Part shown: piece by piece, positions 49,048-58,944 of the stretch
Position numbering within the stretch: position 1 is the first letter of the stretch
How the letters are laid out: each line of letters opens with the position of its first letter
Assembly: GCA_963210315.1 (NCBI GenBank)
Contig: OY723258.1
Location: 1,054,001 to 1,118,000 of the forward strand
Direction: 5' to 3'
From: Rhynchopus euleeides
Lineage: Eukaryota; Euglenozoa; Diplonemea; Diplonemida; Diplonemidae
Length of the DNA stretch: 64,000 nucleotides
Notes under the pieces: generated by a model
Databases searched by the model: none
Told to the model about the DNA's origin: nothing
The model's input: only the letters and a program-made list of their open reading frames with translations
Made by a program: the position numbers and the translations under genes

Positions 49048-50230
49048 GTCAGGGCTGTTCCTAACTGGGGGGCTTGTTCCCCACTTTCAGGATTCTGAAC
49101 TTTTTTTCTAAGAATTTTTGTAAGGGGAAAAAAAGTTTTTTTCTAAGAATTTTGTTAGGGGAATTTTTTTCTAAGGTTGTTTCGCAGAGGAAAAAACTTT
49201 TTCTAAGTTTTCCCCAGTCGACAGGGCGCGCACAAGGATGGAAGGGAAGTCTGTCCCACGTACCGTTCGCCTTGCTGGCCAACTGGAGAGCCAGACGTTC
49301 ACTACCGTGGCCTCCGGCGGCTGGGGGGCTCCGCCCCCCAGACCCCCCTGTGGCGTACGTCTCGTACTCAAGTCCTTCGAATCCCATCAAGTCGGGGTCC
49401 AACCACTCCAGTCGCCTCTGAGGACGCAGCCAACTCGCACAGAATCTGTACGCCCACACGAACAGATGTTCGCTACCGTGGCCTCCGGCGGCTGGGGGGC
49501 TCACGCCCCCCAGACCCCCCATGTAGCGTGTGCCCGTCCATCTATCTCACTTCCCCGGGTCAGCGCCGCATCCATGAAGCGCTTCTTCGAAGCCTGACTG
49601 ACATCGGACAGGAGGTCGGGCTTCCCCACCTGGGAGGTACACTTGCCGCGTTCGCGACATGCGTGACACGCGACACGCTACCTGAAACGTGAGTGTGCCT
49701 TGCTAACACGGGCATTTCAACGGTCTGCCGACGACCGTTCCCCAAACCCGTAAACCAGCAGTTTTGGAAAATCGGAGAGATCACCCTGCGCTGAATATGG
49801 TGCGCACCACTGCAAAATCCCCGGGAGCTTTTGGGCTTTCAGACCTGAAGGGGCCAGCAGGTGGGTGGCGTCGGGGGCAGCTTTGTAACTGTCCTCCAGC
49901 TGCTGGCATGTCCAGCCCTGCGAGAGTGCCAAGGTGTATTGAGTCCCTGCGGAGCACAACCCCCGATGAGAACGAGTGCCAGATGATCCTCATTCATTTT
50001 CAGCTGTAACGCGCATGAGGGGCACTCTCTGCCGCAAGCATCTCTGGGCATCACTCGAGAGCTGTCAATGATGACGCGGAGAGAAATCAGAGAAAAAGTC
50101 CCGCCTGACGGGCACGCGCCTGGAAACTGTGGGGGGGCGAGCAAAAATTCCCTTGTAAAAATTCTTAGAAAAAACCTGGTTCCCCGACCCAAAAAACCTG
50201 GAAAAAGGGCTCGTTCCCCGCCCAGGCCTG
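49048..50230. other. Gene-less interval with MITE-like hairpins
   Basis: No gene. 49090-49215 has three TTTTTCTAAGAATTTT-type repeats, matched in inverse near 50150. 49300-49345 and 49478-49525 carry the inverse of the CACGGTAGTGAAC hairpin motif. 48956-48974 (CTGAGGCAAGGTGACCAAC) is repeated in inverse at 55244-55262. Confidence 0.5.
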
Positions 50231-50367
50231 ATACACGTTAAGTGTTCTAAGAAACCAGACATAACCAGAAGACCAACATCATGTTCGTGCTAGCACTTTT
50301 CCCTTTTGTCATCACACCCGTGCGCCAAAAACAGGTTAGGCCTTATATTTGGCTGCGTTCAACGAAA
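50231..50367 (+). repeat. Repeat A1 of the Ngaro-like element
   Basis: From ATACACGTTAAGTGTTC to GGCTGCGTTCAACGAAA, identical or nearly so to 54741-54877. It lies 73 nt upstream of the Gag ATG. Confidence 0.88.
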
Positions 50368-50440
50368 TTTTTTTTTCGTGGTTCAACACTCCCACCTACT
50401 CCCTTCTCTTTACTCCACCCTTCAACCCCCGACATATCCG

Positions 50441-51778
50441 ATGCCTGGCGTGCAAAACTCGGAGCTGGTGCTGTCCGGAGTGGGGCGCGGCGCGGGCAAC
50501 CCGGATGCCTTGTCCGCCCCCCTCCCGGCGGGCGACTTCGGGATGGCGATGGGGCAGGCGCTGGCGGCAGTGACCACCGCCAACGCCCGCGAGGTGGCCA
50601 CTCGCGAGGTCGCGGGGGCCGACATCCGGGCCACGCAGGTGGAGGCGCACGCGAGGGTGCACGCGGCGGGGGTGGAGGCGGGGGCGGCTACGAGGGCAGC
50701 CAACGCGGAGGCGGCGGCGGGGATGCACATCGCATCCGCGAATGCAGTGGCGCATGCGGCGAAGGTGGAATCCGCTGCGGCACAGCGGGTGACGGGGGCG
50801 GAGTCGGACGCGAAGGTGGCGTCGGTGGAGGCGGCGGCCTCAAACGCCGTCACGGAGGCGCAGGCGCGGGCCATGGTCGCCGAGGAGTCCGCCAGGCACG
50901 CGGAGGTGAGAGCCCGCCTCGAGGCCGAGCTGGCCCTCGAGCGGGAGAAGACGCGCAACGCCGCGTTGGTGATGGAGGAGCGGGCTAAGGCCCAGCGGGA
51001 GACGGCCCTCGCGGAGCACGCGAGGGTAAGGGCTGAGGCAGGTGCGAGCCGGGCTGCAGCCCCCCAGGACGAGGTGGCCTCCCTCCGGGAGGAGGTGCGG
51101 CGGATGCAGGAGGTGGCGGACCTCCAGGCGGAGCTGGCCCGCCTGCGGGGAAACGGGACGGGCTCCGGAGCCGGCGCCGGAGCACCGAGGGCCGGAAAGC
51201 CGGAGCAGCGGGACGGGGCCGGCAGCGTAGCCGGCAGCAGCGACAGCCGCAGGGGCGCCGGGGCTCTCAACCCCCTGGACGTGGACGAGTGGTGGCACGC
51301 GGACGAGGCCACGCTGGGGCTGGTGCACCTGCATCAGCTGCGCCGCTACGACGCCCTGCTGGGGGCCCGGGCGGGGGGTGCCCTGCGCCCGCAGGCCCAC
51401 GAGGCGCAGGCTCGGATGAGGGATATCAACCTCATCATGACGAGCCTGCCGTCGCTGCAGGAGCCGGAGGACTACGACGACCTCCTGGTCCGGTTGATGC
51501 AGAACCAGTTCTGCAGACTGGAAGCCCTCAACGAGGGCGTGCTGGGGGGCGGATGGGAGGCGGCCTCCGCGATGGAGGAGGAATTCTTCGGGAAGCCGGA
51601 GATCCCTCCGTACCTCCGGGCGGCAAAGGAGAAGGCACGGGCCCGCCAGCCACGCACCCCCCAGGTCCACCACCCACAGCATCAGCATCAACAACAACAG
51701 CAACGCGGCTCGCAGCCACAGCCGCAGCAGGGCCACCCCACCAGCCAGCGGAGCAGGAGGGGGGGCAACAGGCAGTGA
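50441..51778 (+). CDS. Gag-like protein of the Ngaro-like element
   Basis: 445 aa from MPGVQNSEL, the first ATG that leads into the conserved body. Residues 40-240 are a long Ala/Glu-rich coiled coil with heptad-like EVATREVAG, AHARVHAAGVEAG and AAAQRVTGAESDAK units. 255-300 is a Gly/Ala linker. 305-425 is a globular C-terminal domain (DVDEWWHADE, LHQLRRYDALLGARAGG, DLLVRLMQNQFCRLEALNEG). The tail is His/Gln-rich. The long coiled coil and position suggest a capsid-like role. No direct match to the other Gags beyond layout. Confidence 0.7.
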   Translation: MPGVQNSELVLSGVGRGAGNPDALSAPLPAGDFGMAMGQALAAVTTANAREVATREVAGADIRATQVEAHARVHAAGVEAGAATRAANAEAAAGMHIASANAVAHAAKVESAAAQRVTGAESDAKVASVEAAASNAVTEAQARAMVAEESARHAEVRARLEAELALEREKTRNAALVMEERAKAQRETALAEHARVRAEAGASRAAAPQDEVASLREEVRRMQEVADLQAELARLRGNGTGSGAGAGAPRAGKPEQRDGAGSVAGSSDSRRGAGALNPLDVDEWWHADEATLGLVHLHQLRRYDALLGARAGGALRPQAHEAQARMRDINLIMTSLPSLQEPEDYDDLLVRLMQNQFCRLEALNEGVLGGGWEAASAMEEEFFGKPEIPPYLRAAKEKARARQPRTPQVHHPQHQHQQQQQRGSQPQPQQGHPTSQRSRRGGNRQ

Positions 51779-51795
51779 GCTCGCCCCTCACGGCG

Positions 51796-52791
51796 ATGCT
51801 GGAGAGCATAGGGGTGCTCTCCACGGCGCGGGTGGGAAGGAGACGGGCACAGGAGGACCCGCTGACCGCCAGAGAGGCACAGCGGATCGCCAAGCGTGCG
51901 GTGAAGACGCTGGGGGAGGCGTTGGCACCGTCGACGTGGAGGGGGCTCGAGGGGCCCCACCGGCGACTCCTCCAGTTCCGGCACGAGTGGGAGCAGACCA
52001 CGGGTGTGCTCTTGCCGTGGGACCTTTGCATCATTTACTGGGTGCAGAGGCTCATGTCCGAAGCGGACTCCCCACTCCGGCCCTCCTCCGCCCTACAGTA
52101 CGTATCGAGGGCGGTCGCCGCGATGAGCCGCATGGGGGTTGTGGTGGACTCCCAGTTGCTCCAAGACTTCAAGCGAGGTCTGAAGCGCTTGGGGGCCCTC
52201 CGACCGCAGCACCAAGCGAAGCCGGCAACGTCCATCCAGGTGGCCGCAGTGGTGGGCCGGGCGGACGTCGACCGCGACACGAAGCTCGCGATTGTGCTGG
52301 GGTGGTGCGGGGCGGCGCGGGTGTCGGACGTGGTGCGCCTGAAGTGCGGGGACATCTCCTTCCAGCACGAGTTTGTCGCCGTGAACTGGGCGGAGACGAA
52401 GAGCGACCCGTTCCGCCTGGGCGTCACGACGGGCCTGTTCCTCTCGGAGTGCTGGACGGAGGTGCTGCGGGAGGCGATCTCCGGGCGGGCGGCGGGCGCG
52501 CTGGTGGTCGACACAACCTACCGGCGCATCGTGGCGGCGCTGAAGAAGGAGGACCCGGAGCTGAGTGGGCACTCCCTCCGTCGGGGGGCTCTGGCGGAGC
52601 TCCTGCAAGAGGGGCTGTGCCTGGAGTCGCTTCGGCAGCTGTCCCGCCACAGCTCCCTGGACGCCCTGGCCAGGTACCTCCCGGCGGGGAAGCTGAAGCT
52701 GGCGAGGCAGACGGCCTCCACATCAATGGTGCTCGACCGGGGGCTGTCCCGGGGGTCGCTCTTTGCCCTGCCTTCCCTGGGAAGCTCCTGA
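51796..52791 (+). CDS. Tyrosine recombinase of the Ngaro-like element
   Basis: 331 aa from MLESIGVLST, 17 nt after the Gag stop; the frame is open further upstream. Catalytic set: Arg in CGAARVSDVV (about 175), SGHSLRRGA (HxxR about 256-259), His in LSRHSSLD and Tyr in LARYLPAG (about 294). The N-terminal domain has EALAPSTWRGLEGPHRRLLQF, typical of the core-binding fold. Its stop (TCC TGA) lies just before the RT frame, which is in the -1 register. Confidence 0.88.
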   Translation: MLESIGVLSTARVGRRRAQEDPLTAREAQRIAKRAVKTLGEALAPSTWRGLEGPHRRLLQFRHEWEQTTGVLLPWDLCIIYWVQRLMSEADSPLRPSSALQYVSRAVAAMSRMGVVVDSQLLQDFKRGLKRLGALRPQHQAKPATSIQVAAVVGRADVDRDTKLAIVLGWCGAARVSDVVRLKCGDISFQHEFVAVNWAETKSDPFRLGVTTGLFLSECWTEVLREAISGRAAGALVVDTTYRRIVAALKKEDPELSGHSLRRGALAELLQEGLCLESLRQLSRHSSLDALARYLPAGKLKLARQTASTSMVLDRGLSRGSLFALPSLGSS

Positions 52792-52793
52792 GG

Positions 52794-54590
52794 ACGGCGT
52801 GCGTGGCGTACGAGCCCCCAGGCACGCCTTCCCCGCCGGCGACCCCTCGGCCCAGGCCGCCTCCCACGCCACCGCCTCCACCCCCGCCTCCGCCTCCACC
52901 GCCGCCACGGCCGCCCCCTCCTCCTCCTCTTCCTCGGCGGGTCGGCGACGACTCCTACTCGCCGGACGTCAACGCGACGTACGCGAGGGAAGCGCGGGTG
53001 TCGGTGGAGGGGCGGCATCTTGGCCCGCCCTCGGCGCGGGGTGGCCCCACGGGGGAACTGGCCCCCATTTCGACGTCACGTCTGAACCTCGACGCCTTAG
53101 AGGCTCTGGATTCCGAGGGGATCCTGTCAGGGGTTATCGACGTGATTCGGGACCGGGGCGCTTTCCTGCGGGCCATGCGACCGGGCGTGGATCTGGGCGA
53201 CAAGCCTCTTTCGCGCGGGACCTCGAGGCACATGCTGCGGCACTGGGATAACCTCTCGGAGTGGGGGGTGCTGGGGCTGGCAGACGCGCCGACTGTGGTC
53301 CTCCCGGCGTTCACCGTGGAGAAAAAGAGCGGGCTGCTGCGTTTGGTATGCGACGGGCGAAAGCTGAACCGGCTGATGCGGGACCCGCCACCGATGCTCC
53401 TCCCGTCGATCCACGAGGTGGTCCGGAGGTTCCTGGCGGCCGAATTCGTGGTGCAGGCTGACGGGAAGAGCTGGTTCTACCAGTTCCCCCTGGGGGACGG
53501 GGTACGCGACTTCTTCGGGGTGAATCTGGCTGGGGAGCGGGGCCCGTTTCGGCGCACCTCGCTGCGGGTGATGTGCATGGGCTGGAGCTGGGCGCCGTGC
53601 ATCGCGCAGAGGGCCTCACGCGTTCTTCTCCCCCTGGAGGATGGGCTGTCTTGGGTGGACAACTGGTTTGTGGTTGGAGATAGCCGGGAGGATGCAGCCG
53701 AGAGGTACGCCCGATTCCTCGGCAAGGCCGAGTCGGTGGGCGCCGAGCTCAACGAGGGTGCGGAGTTCGGCACACCGCAGTCGCGGTTCATCGCCTTGGG
53801 GTTGGAATTTGATCTGGAGTCGTCGCCTAAGCGCTTCAGGTCGGACCCCGATTGGGTGTCGAAATTCCTTGCCTCGGCAGCCGTGGCGGCGGTTCGCGAG
53901 AACAGGGCTACTTCCCGGGAGTTCTACAAGGTTTTCGGCGGTATGATTTGGTTTCTGTTCTCGACGCAGAGGCGTCTCTGCTACTTCCGCGCCTCCCTCG
54001 CCTTCCTCAGGAGATCCGCGGCCAAGCTGGTTGCGGAACCGGAGCAGTGGGACCGCCCTCTCGACATCCCCCCCTCCGTTCTCGCTGATCTTTCTCTGAT
54101 TTCGGCCGATCTGGGCCAGAATGTATGGGTTGAGGCAGGGGCTTCGGGGCCCTCGGTCACGGCGTGGTCTGACGCTTCCGACACAGAATGGGCAGCCCTT
54201 CTGGAGTTAGACCCCGAGCCGATTGTCCAGGGCTGTTTTGATGAACCCCTCGCCCACCATATATATGTCAAAGAGCTCTTCGCAGCGCTCCAGGCGACAC
54301 GCCTCGCAGCCGCTACGCGGCCGGGCTGTGCGTTGGGGTTGCAGGTGGACAACACGGCAGCGGTGGCAGCAATCAACAAGGGCCACAGCAAGAATTACCT
54401 CGCGAATGACTTGCTGTGTGCTTTGTTTGACACCGCAGACGGTGCGGGCATCTCCGTTTCCGCTCAGTGGGTGCCTACGCATGCACAGAGAGCAGACGAG
54501 TTTACCCGAGGCACCGTGGCATCGCCGTGCCCTGTCCCCCTGGCGCCCCTCCCTGCGAGATACGCGGCGGTTGCAGCCCTATCGCGTTAA
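52794..54590 (+). CDS. Reverse transcriptase-RNase H of the Ngaro-like element
   Basis: The coding frame is open from before the YR stop, with no ATG until about 53175. Expression may need -1 frameshifting, a non-AUG start or reinitiation. A polyproline segment (52855-52935) precedes the enzyme. RT motifs: LRLVCDGRKLNRLM, VVQADGKSWFYQFPLG (motif A), MCMGWSWAPCIAQ and LSWVDNWFVVG (motif C, xVDN). RNase H motifs: AWSDASDTEW, VKELFAALQ, LQVDNTAAVAAI and QRADEFTRG. As in the other family, the second Asp of the YxDD box is Asn. Confidence 0.82.
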   Translation, partial: TACVAYEPPGTPSPPATPRPRPPPTPPPPPPPPPPPPPRPPPPPPLPRRVGDDSYSPDVNATYAREARVSVEGRHLGPPSARGGPTGELAPISTSRLNLDALEALDSEGILSGVIDVIRDRGAFLRAMRPGVDLGDKPLSRGTSRHMLRHWDNLSEWGVLGLADAPTVVLPAFTVEKKSGLLRLVCDGRKLNRLMRDPPPMLLPSIHEVVRRFLAAEFVVQADGKSWFYQFPLGDGVRDFFGVNLAGERGPFRRTSLRVMCMGWSWAPCIAQRASRVLLPLEDGLSWVDNWFVVGDSREDAAERYARFLGKAESVGAELNEGAEFGTPQSRFIALGLEFDLESSPKRFRSDPDWVSKFLASAAVAAVRENRATSREFYKVFGGMIWFLFSTQRRLCYFRASLAFLRRSAAKLVAEPEQWDRPLDIPPSVLADLSLISADLGQNVWVEAGASGPSVTAWSDASDTEWAALLELDPEPIVQGCFDEPLAHHIYVKELFAALQATRLAAATRPGCALGLQVDNTAAVAAINKGHSKNYLANDLLCALFDTADGAGISVSAQWVPTHAQRADEFTRGTVASPCPVPLAPLPARYAAVAALSR

Positions 54591-54656
54591 CATTCAAGTG
54601 TGGTGTACCCTTTCAATCCCTTGTCTTTCTTTCCGCTACGCGGTCCCTGTGGGTTG

Positions 54657-54944
54657 GGCTGCGTTCAACGAAAAAAGACACTTCTTTCCGGAGTTTAGCT
54701 AGCACGATTCAGTTGGGCGATTCATTTGTCTGGTTTTTGCATACACGTTAAGTGTTCTAAGAAACCAGACATAACCAGAAGACCAACATCATGTTCGTGC
54801 TAGCACTTTTCCCTTTTGTCATCACACCCGTGCGCCAAAAACAGGTTAGGCCTTATATTTGGCTGCGTTCAACGAAAAAAGACACTTCTTTCCGGAGTTT
54901 AGCTAGCACGATTCAGTTGGGCGATTCATTTGTCTGGTTTTTTG
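54657..54944 (+). repeat. B1-A2-B2 repeats of the Ngaro-like element
   Basis: B1 54657-54740 (GGCTGCGTTCAACGAAAA to GTCTGGTTTTTGC), A2 54741-54877, B2 54861-54944. This is the 3' side of a split direct repeat arrangement. Confidence 0.88.
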
Positions 54945-55892
54945 CCGATTTGGTGACACTTTTTTTTTTTTTTGCCACGGGGAAAATTTTTCGAGACATA
55001 GAGATTTTTCAGAAAGTTGGGGGTGGTTTTTTCGGGTGGGCAGAATTCGACCCAAACCCACCTGCCGGTGAAAAATCGCGAGATGCAGCCGATGCACCGC
55101 CATTCCGTGGGTTTCTGGGCGGTTTGGGCCGAAAAAATGTCGGTTTGTGAGGTGGCCCGAGAGGCCGACCGACCGACCGACAGGCAAAAATCGGGCCGAC
55201 CGACTGACCCGACAGCTGTCGGCCTGTCGGCCGACTAGTAGCGTTGGTCACCTTGCCTGAGGTGTGGGGGTTGTGTGTAAAATCCAAGAACTCTACGGAT
55301 TGCAAGCCAACATTCTGTCGGCGGGCCCGGCGGTGGCGGGAGGCCTGCGGAGAGGAGGGCGCGAAGGCTGACGTGTTTAGGAGTGACCGTCTGAGGACAA
55401 ATTGGCCGATGTTTCCCCCAGTGACCCCCCCCCCCCAGATTTGGACACACATTTTAAGGGTCTTCCACTACGACCCATGTCGAAAGTCTTGCCATCGTGT
55501 TCTCTACGGACTCCAAACAACCCTTGGTGACACTCATACAAGCCGCATTTGCGAGCTGCCTGCACCCTGCACCCTGCACGCCAGCCAGCCCCCACCACCC
55601 CCATTGCAATAATGTGGGAGACTTGCCTTTGATTTCACTCTCGACGATGGGGAGAGTGAACACGGGGCGCCGGTTCTGTGGGCTGCACCGTCTCCATTCC
55701 CACCACTCGGCGGACAGGATCTGTAGCAACTCTCCCAGGAAATGCGCAAGGCACTGCTGCTTCCGCTTCAGGAGGCTGCGGGCCTCGCCCCCCCCCCCCC
55801 CCCTTAGCTCTGTTTCCATTTCCATTTTTCTTCTACTTCACTACCACTATCGAACCACCACCCCCTTTCGCAGGTTTACTCTGACGTGGAAG
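54945..55892. other. Spacer with repeat modules, upstream of the DUF3431-like gene
   Basis: 54945-55010 is the inverse of 36165-36232. 55160-55262 holds repeated GACCGACCGACC tracts and the inverse of 48956-48974. 55545-55605 (CGCATTTGCG...CTGCACGCCAGCC) recurs near 63010. A C-run lies at 55785-55802. TTTCGCAG at 55867-55874 could be an acceptor of a 5' UTR intron. The open frame upstream of 55893 is proline- and cysteine-rich and not convincing as coding sequence. Confidence 0.45.
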
Positions 55893-57884
55893 ATGAAGTC
55901 TCAGCGAGGCTCGAACTTGGCCATAGCGGTCCTCATCTTGATCCTTGCTGGATGGTCTCTCTCGCAACAGTTCAACAGGCCGTCGCATGTGGTGCTGAAT
56001 GTGAGCCGGCACACACTTGAGCCTACTGGCGCCAACACGACGAGCACATCGCTGCAGCTGAGGGTGGATACCCTCGAAGCGAAGTTGGCAGACATGTCGA
56101 AGTCCCTGATTAGCCTGCAGGTTGCCCGCCTCCACGACAAATACACAGCAAGCGAGCAGACGCGCATTCGGAAGCAAGAGGAGGAGAACCAGCTGCTCCG
56201 GCAAATCACCACGGCGAACTTGGAGGGGCGTTGGGGCGCCACCGTCAAACTGAACAGGACATTGATGTTCGTCCACGCCGAGCGCGTTGCACAGACGATG
56301 ATTAAGGAACGCCTCCTCGATGACATGCGGGAGCTTCTCTACCCTGGCTACAGGCAGGAGCCGGACAACAACACCACATATGTCCCGCAGGACCTCCCAG
56401 ACGACTTCGACCCCACTGTGCCGCTGCTGAAGGAAATCCGTGGCACCCAGATGAACGGCAATGCATACGGGGTGTGGGCCTGGAAAAAAGATGCGATTCA
56501 TCTGGGGAAGCAACTCATCGTCATCGCAGCGGAAAAGCCGCGCCGCCAGACGCTCACCCTCCTGCTGAACCAGGGCTTCGTCGTGTGGAAGCGGCGTTTC
56601 CACTGCCCTGGGGACTGCCGCGAGGGCATCTCCTACCTTGCGTACCTTGCCGACGACACCAGCCCTGCGAAGCCTATGCCCCCGACAGTGACTTTCATCC
56701 ATGGGCACATGATGTCGTGGCATCAGCAGGACTCTCTTATGGACACCATCCAGGACGGCATTGACTGTTCAAGCAAGACGAAGTCCTACGTGCCCCTGGG
56801 CCACCACGGGATGCCGAACAGCAACAAGGTGTGGGGGCGTGAAAGCCGCTTCGTGCTTGCCTACATCGAGGCGATGGGGGAGTTTGGGATCCCCAAGGGG
56901 ATGAACTTCACAAACTTCTGCTGTGCGCAGTTTGTCGTGACGCGGGATCTGATCCAGCGGAACAGCAGGACGTACTACAAGACCTTCTTCGAGAAGAAGG
57001 TGGAGCTCCGCATCAACTCATTCATGGCGGAGTACGCTTTTGGGTGGATGTTTGGTGACCCGGAGGTGCGGAATGCGACGCGCGGGCCGCCCGATGTCTG
57101 CGCTAAGAAGCATGCTATTGTGGCACCCTTTGTCAACACCTCGCGCAGCGGGCAGTGGACCAACCCTGCTGTGAGACCACGTGTCACCTTCGTCCTGGGT
57201 GAGCGGGATCGCAGCGAGGCAGTCAGCAACGCAGTCGTCCGTTCCTTGATGAAATTTGCCCCCGCTGACACCAGTGTGTGGATGCGCCACAAGTGCTTCT
57301 GGTGTGGTGCCCAGTGGAGGGGGGAGCACTGCTGTGGGTTCACCAAGGGGTACCTGAGCTTCATCAACACATTCAAGAATGACGCGATCCGGCCTGAGTC
57401 AGACTTCTACGTGTTCCTCAAGGGGTCGGAGCCCTTCACACAGCAGCAGGTCGATGGCATCATGCGCAAGGTGGACTGCGCGGAGAAGACTCAGCGGTAC
57501 ACCCCCCTGCACACGGAGTGGCATCTGAAGACTAACAAGGAGCTCGGGTACCACTGGCTCACCAATCTGACTGAGCGGAGTTACGCCACAAAGGAGCCCC
57601 TGCGTGCTTTCAACGGGTCAGAGTTTGTCGTGCCCCACAACGTGCTGGTCAACGCTGGGTTTGATGCTCTGCAGTCAACGTTTGAGCTCTTTACAATCGA
57701 GTGTGGTGTCCGTCGTACCAAGCCCCAGCTGCTGGACCACTACTGGCACTGGTTGATGGGCGAGAAGCCACGCATGGTGAACTGTCCCGCAGGTGCCCCG
57801 ATTTGTGCTACGTGTGACGCGAACCCGGACGTGGCGCAGTTGCCTGTCAAACGTAGGATATCAGCCAAGCCAGCAGCGAATTGA
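55893..57884 (+). CDS. Type II membrane protein with two DUF3431-like domains
   Basis: 663 aa from MKSQRGSN, chosen because the next residues are a signal-anchor (about 9-24, LAIAVLILILAGWSLS). A coiled coil follows at about 65-110 (LEAKLADMSKSLISLQ, RIRKQEEENQLLRQ). Domain 1 (about 205-430) has VTFIHGHMMSWHQQ, YVPLGHHGMPN, NFCCAQFVVTRDLI and AEYAFGWMFGD. Domain 2 (about 430-640) has FYVFLKGSEPF, YTPLHTEWH, EFVVPHNVLV and LLDHYWHWLMG. HGHxxSWHQ and CCAQFxVxxxxI are hallmarks of DUF3431, often a Golgi-lumen, glycosyltransferase-like family of unknown activity. There are several N-glycosylation sequons. The second domain lacks the HGH motif. No intron is seen in the CDS. Likely a host gene. Confidence 0.75.
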   Translation: MKSQRGSNLAIAVLILILAGWSLSQQFNRPSHVVLNVSRHTLEPTGANTTSTSLQLRVDTLEAKLADMSKSLISLQVARLHDKYTASEQTRIRKQEEENQLLRQITTANLEGRWGATVKLNRTLMFVHAERVAQTMIKERLLDDMRELLYPGYRQEPDNNTTYVPQDLPDDFDPTVPLLKEIRGTQMNGNAYGVWAWKKDAIHLGKQLIVIAAEKPRRQTLTLLLNQGFVVWKRRFHCPGDCREGISYLAYLADDTSPAKPMPPTVTFIHGHMMSWHQQDSLMDTIQDGIDCSSKTKSYVPLGHHGMPNSNKVWGRESRFVLAYIEAMGEFGIPKGMNFTNFCCAQFVVTRDLIQRNSRTYYKTFFEKKVELRINSFMAEYAFGWMFGDPEVRNATRGPPDVCAKKHAIVAPFVNTSRSGQWTNPAVRPRVTFVLGERDRSEAVSNAVVRSLMKFAPADTSVWMRHKCFWCGAQWRGEHCCGFTKGYLSFINTFKNDAIRPESDFYVFLKGSEPFTQQQVDGIMRKVDCAEKTQRYTPLHTEWHLKTNKELGYHWLTNLTERSYATKEPLRAFNGSEFVVPHNVLVNAGFDALQSTFELFTIECGVRRTKPQLLDHYWHWLMGEKPRMVNCPAGAPICATCDANPDVAQLPVKRRISAKPAAN

Positions 57885-58944
57885 TCAAGCCTCTGCACAG
57901 CATCTCACATCACCACAGCCATGAGGGTGGAACGAACACGCAAGGGTCCCACGATATCCTATATCTTACTATAACGGACCGGAGCCTGTTCCAGCAGGCT
58001 GTAGGGACGTTTTGATATAGTTGCTTCATCATGCATGCGTTTCCAATCCACTCATTTTTCTTTCCGGAATTATCTTGAGTTGGCGTGTTTTCGAGGAAGG
58101 CCAGAAACGGCTTTGAGACATCAAGCGATCAGCTATCACAGTGAGCTTCACGCCATACAAACTAGTATTCCGGAGTGCCTTTTTTTTTTCTTCACGCTTT
58201 TTGGGGTCTTCGTGTTCATGGTCTGATTGGAAAAAAGATGCAATCGAGGTGAACAGCAACACCAACACCCTCCCGCCCCCCTTCCCCCTTCAGCAGCAAT
58301 GAAGTCATGCCGCAAGCCGGAGCTCACTTGAAGCCCCCCCACCCCCTCTTATCAACTCAGAGCACATCCCACCTAGAAAGAAACGGAAAATACTGCCACG
58401 GAGCCCATCACCCATCTCCTCCCTCTGGCCAGATATACCCCCTTGGCCGCGGCTCGACATGTTCTTGTTGGCTTTTCTCCACTCCCCACCCACTCCAACA
58501 GGCCTGTCTGTTAGGCTCGATTGAATTGAGTTCATCTGTTCCGCACCGCTCTCAGCAAAATATTACAAGCCAATATGCCTGCAGGGTAGTCGTTTTCTCC
58601 ACCGTTCCTTCTTGTTTTTTTGTTTTGAGGAAGACACTCCATTATTTTCAGAAGTGTGCCTCTGCATTATATGATCCCGACCCCCCCTCACCTGGGGGGT
58701 TCTACGAAGGTGTCAAAACCTTCCAATTGCAGGGATACAGGTTGTCGTTTCTGCTTGTTGTAAACTTGAGTCTGACACGCCACCCCCGAGTGACAGTTGT
58801 TATATTTTTTTTAGGTTGTTGGAACCCAAGCGATGCAACAGAGCCCGCCACCCAGGTGCCTTTTTTTTTGCGGCGATATATTCAGGGTATAAGATAGACT
58901 TTTTTTCTGGCGCCGTTTTCCGGTTTTTCTGGTTTTGAAAATTT

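Larger units (their letters stand above)
50231..54944 (+). mobile_element. Complete Ngaro-like YR retrotransposon
   Basis: 4.7 kb with split direct repeats: A1 (50231-50367), three genes, B1 (54657-54740), A2 (54741-54877), B2 (54861-54944). A2 and B2 overlap in GGCTGCGTTCAACGAAA. Genes are in the order Gag, YR, RT-RNase H on the same strand. It is distinct from the 9320-18987 family in sequence and repeats. All frames are open. Confidence 0.85.

Noticed and set aside
51936-52790. Upstream part of the long RT-frame ORF
   Set aside because: It overlaps the real YR gene in another frame and is Gly/Ala/Arg-rich; only the part after the YR stop has RT motifs.
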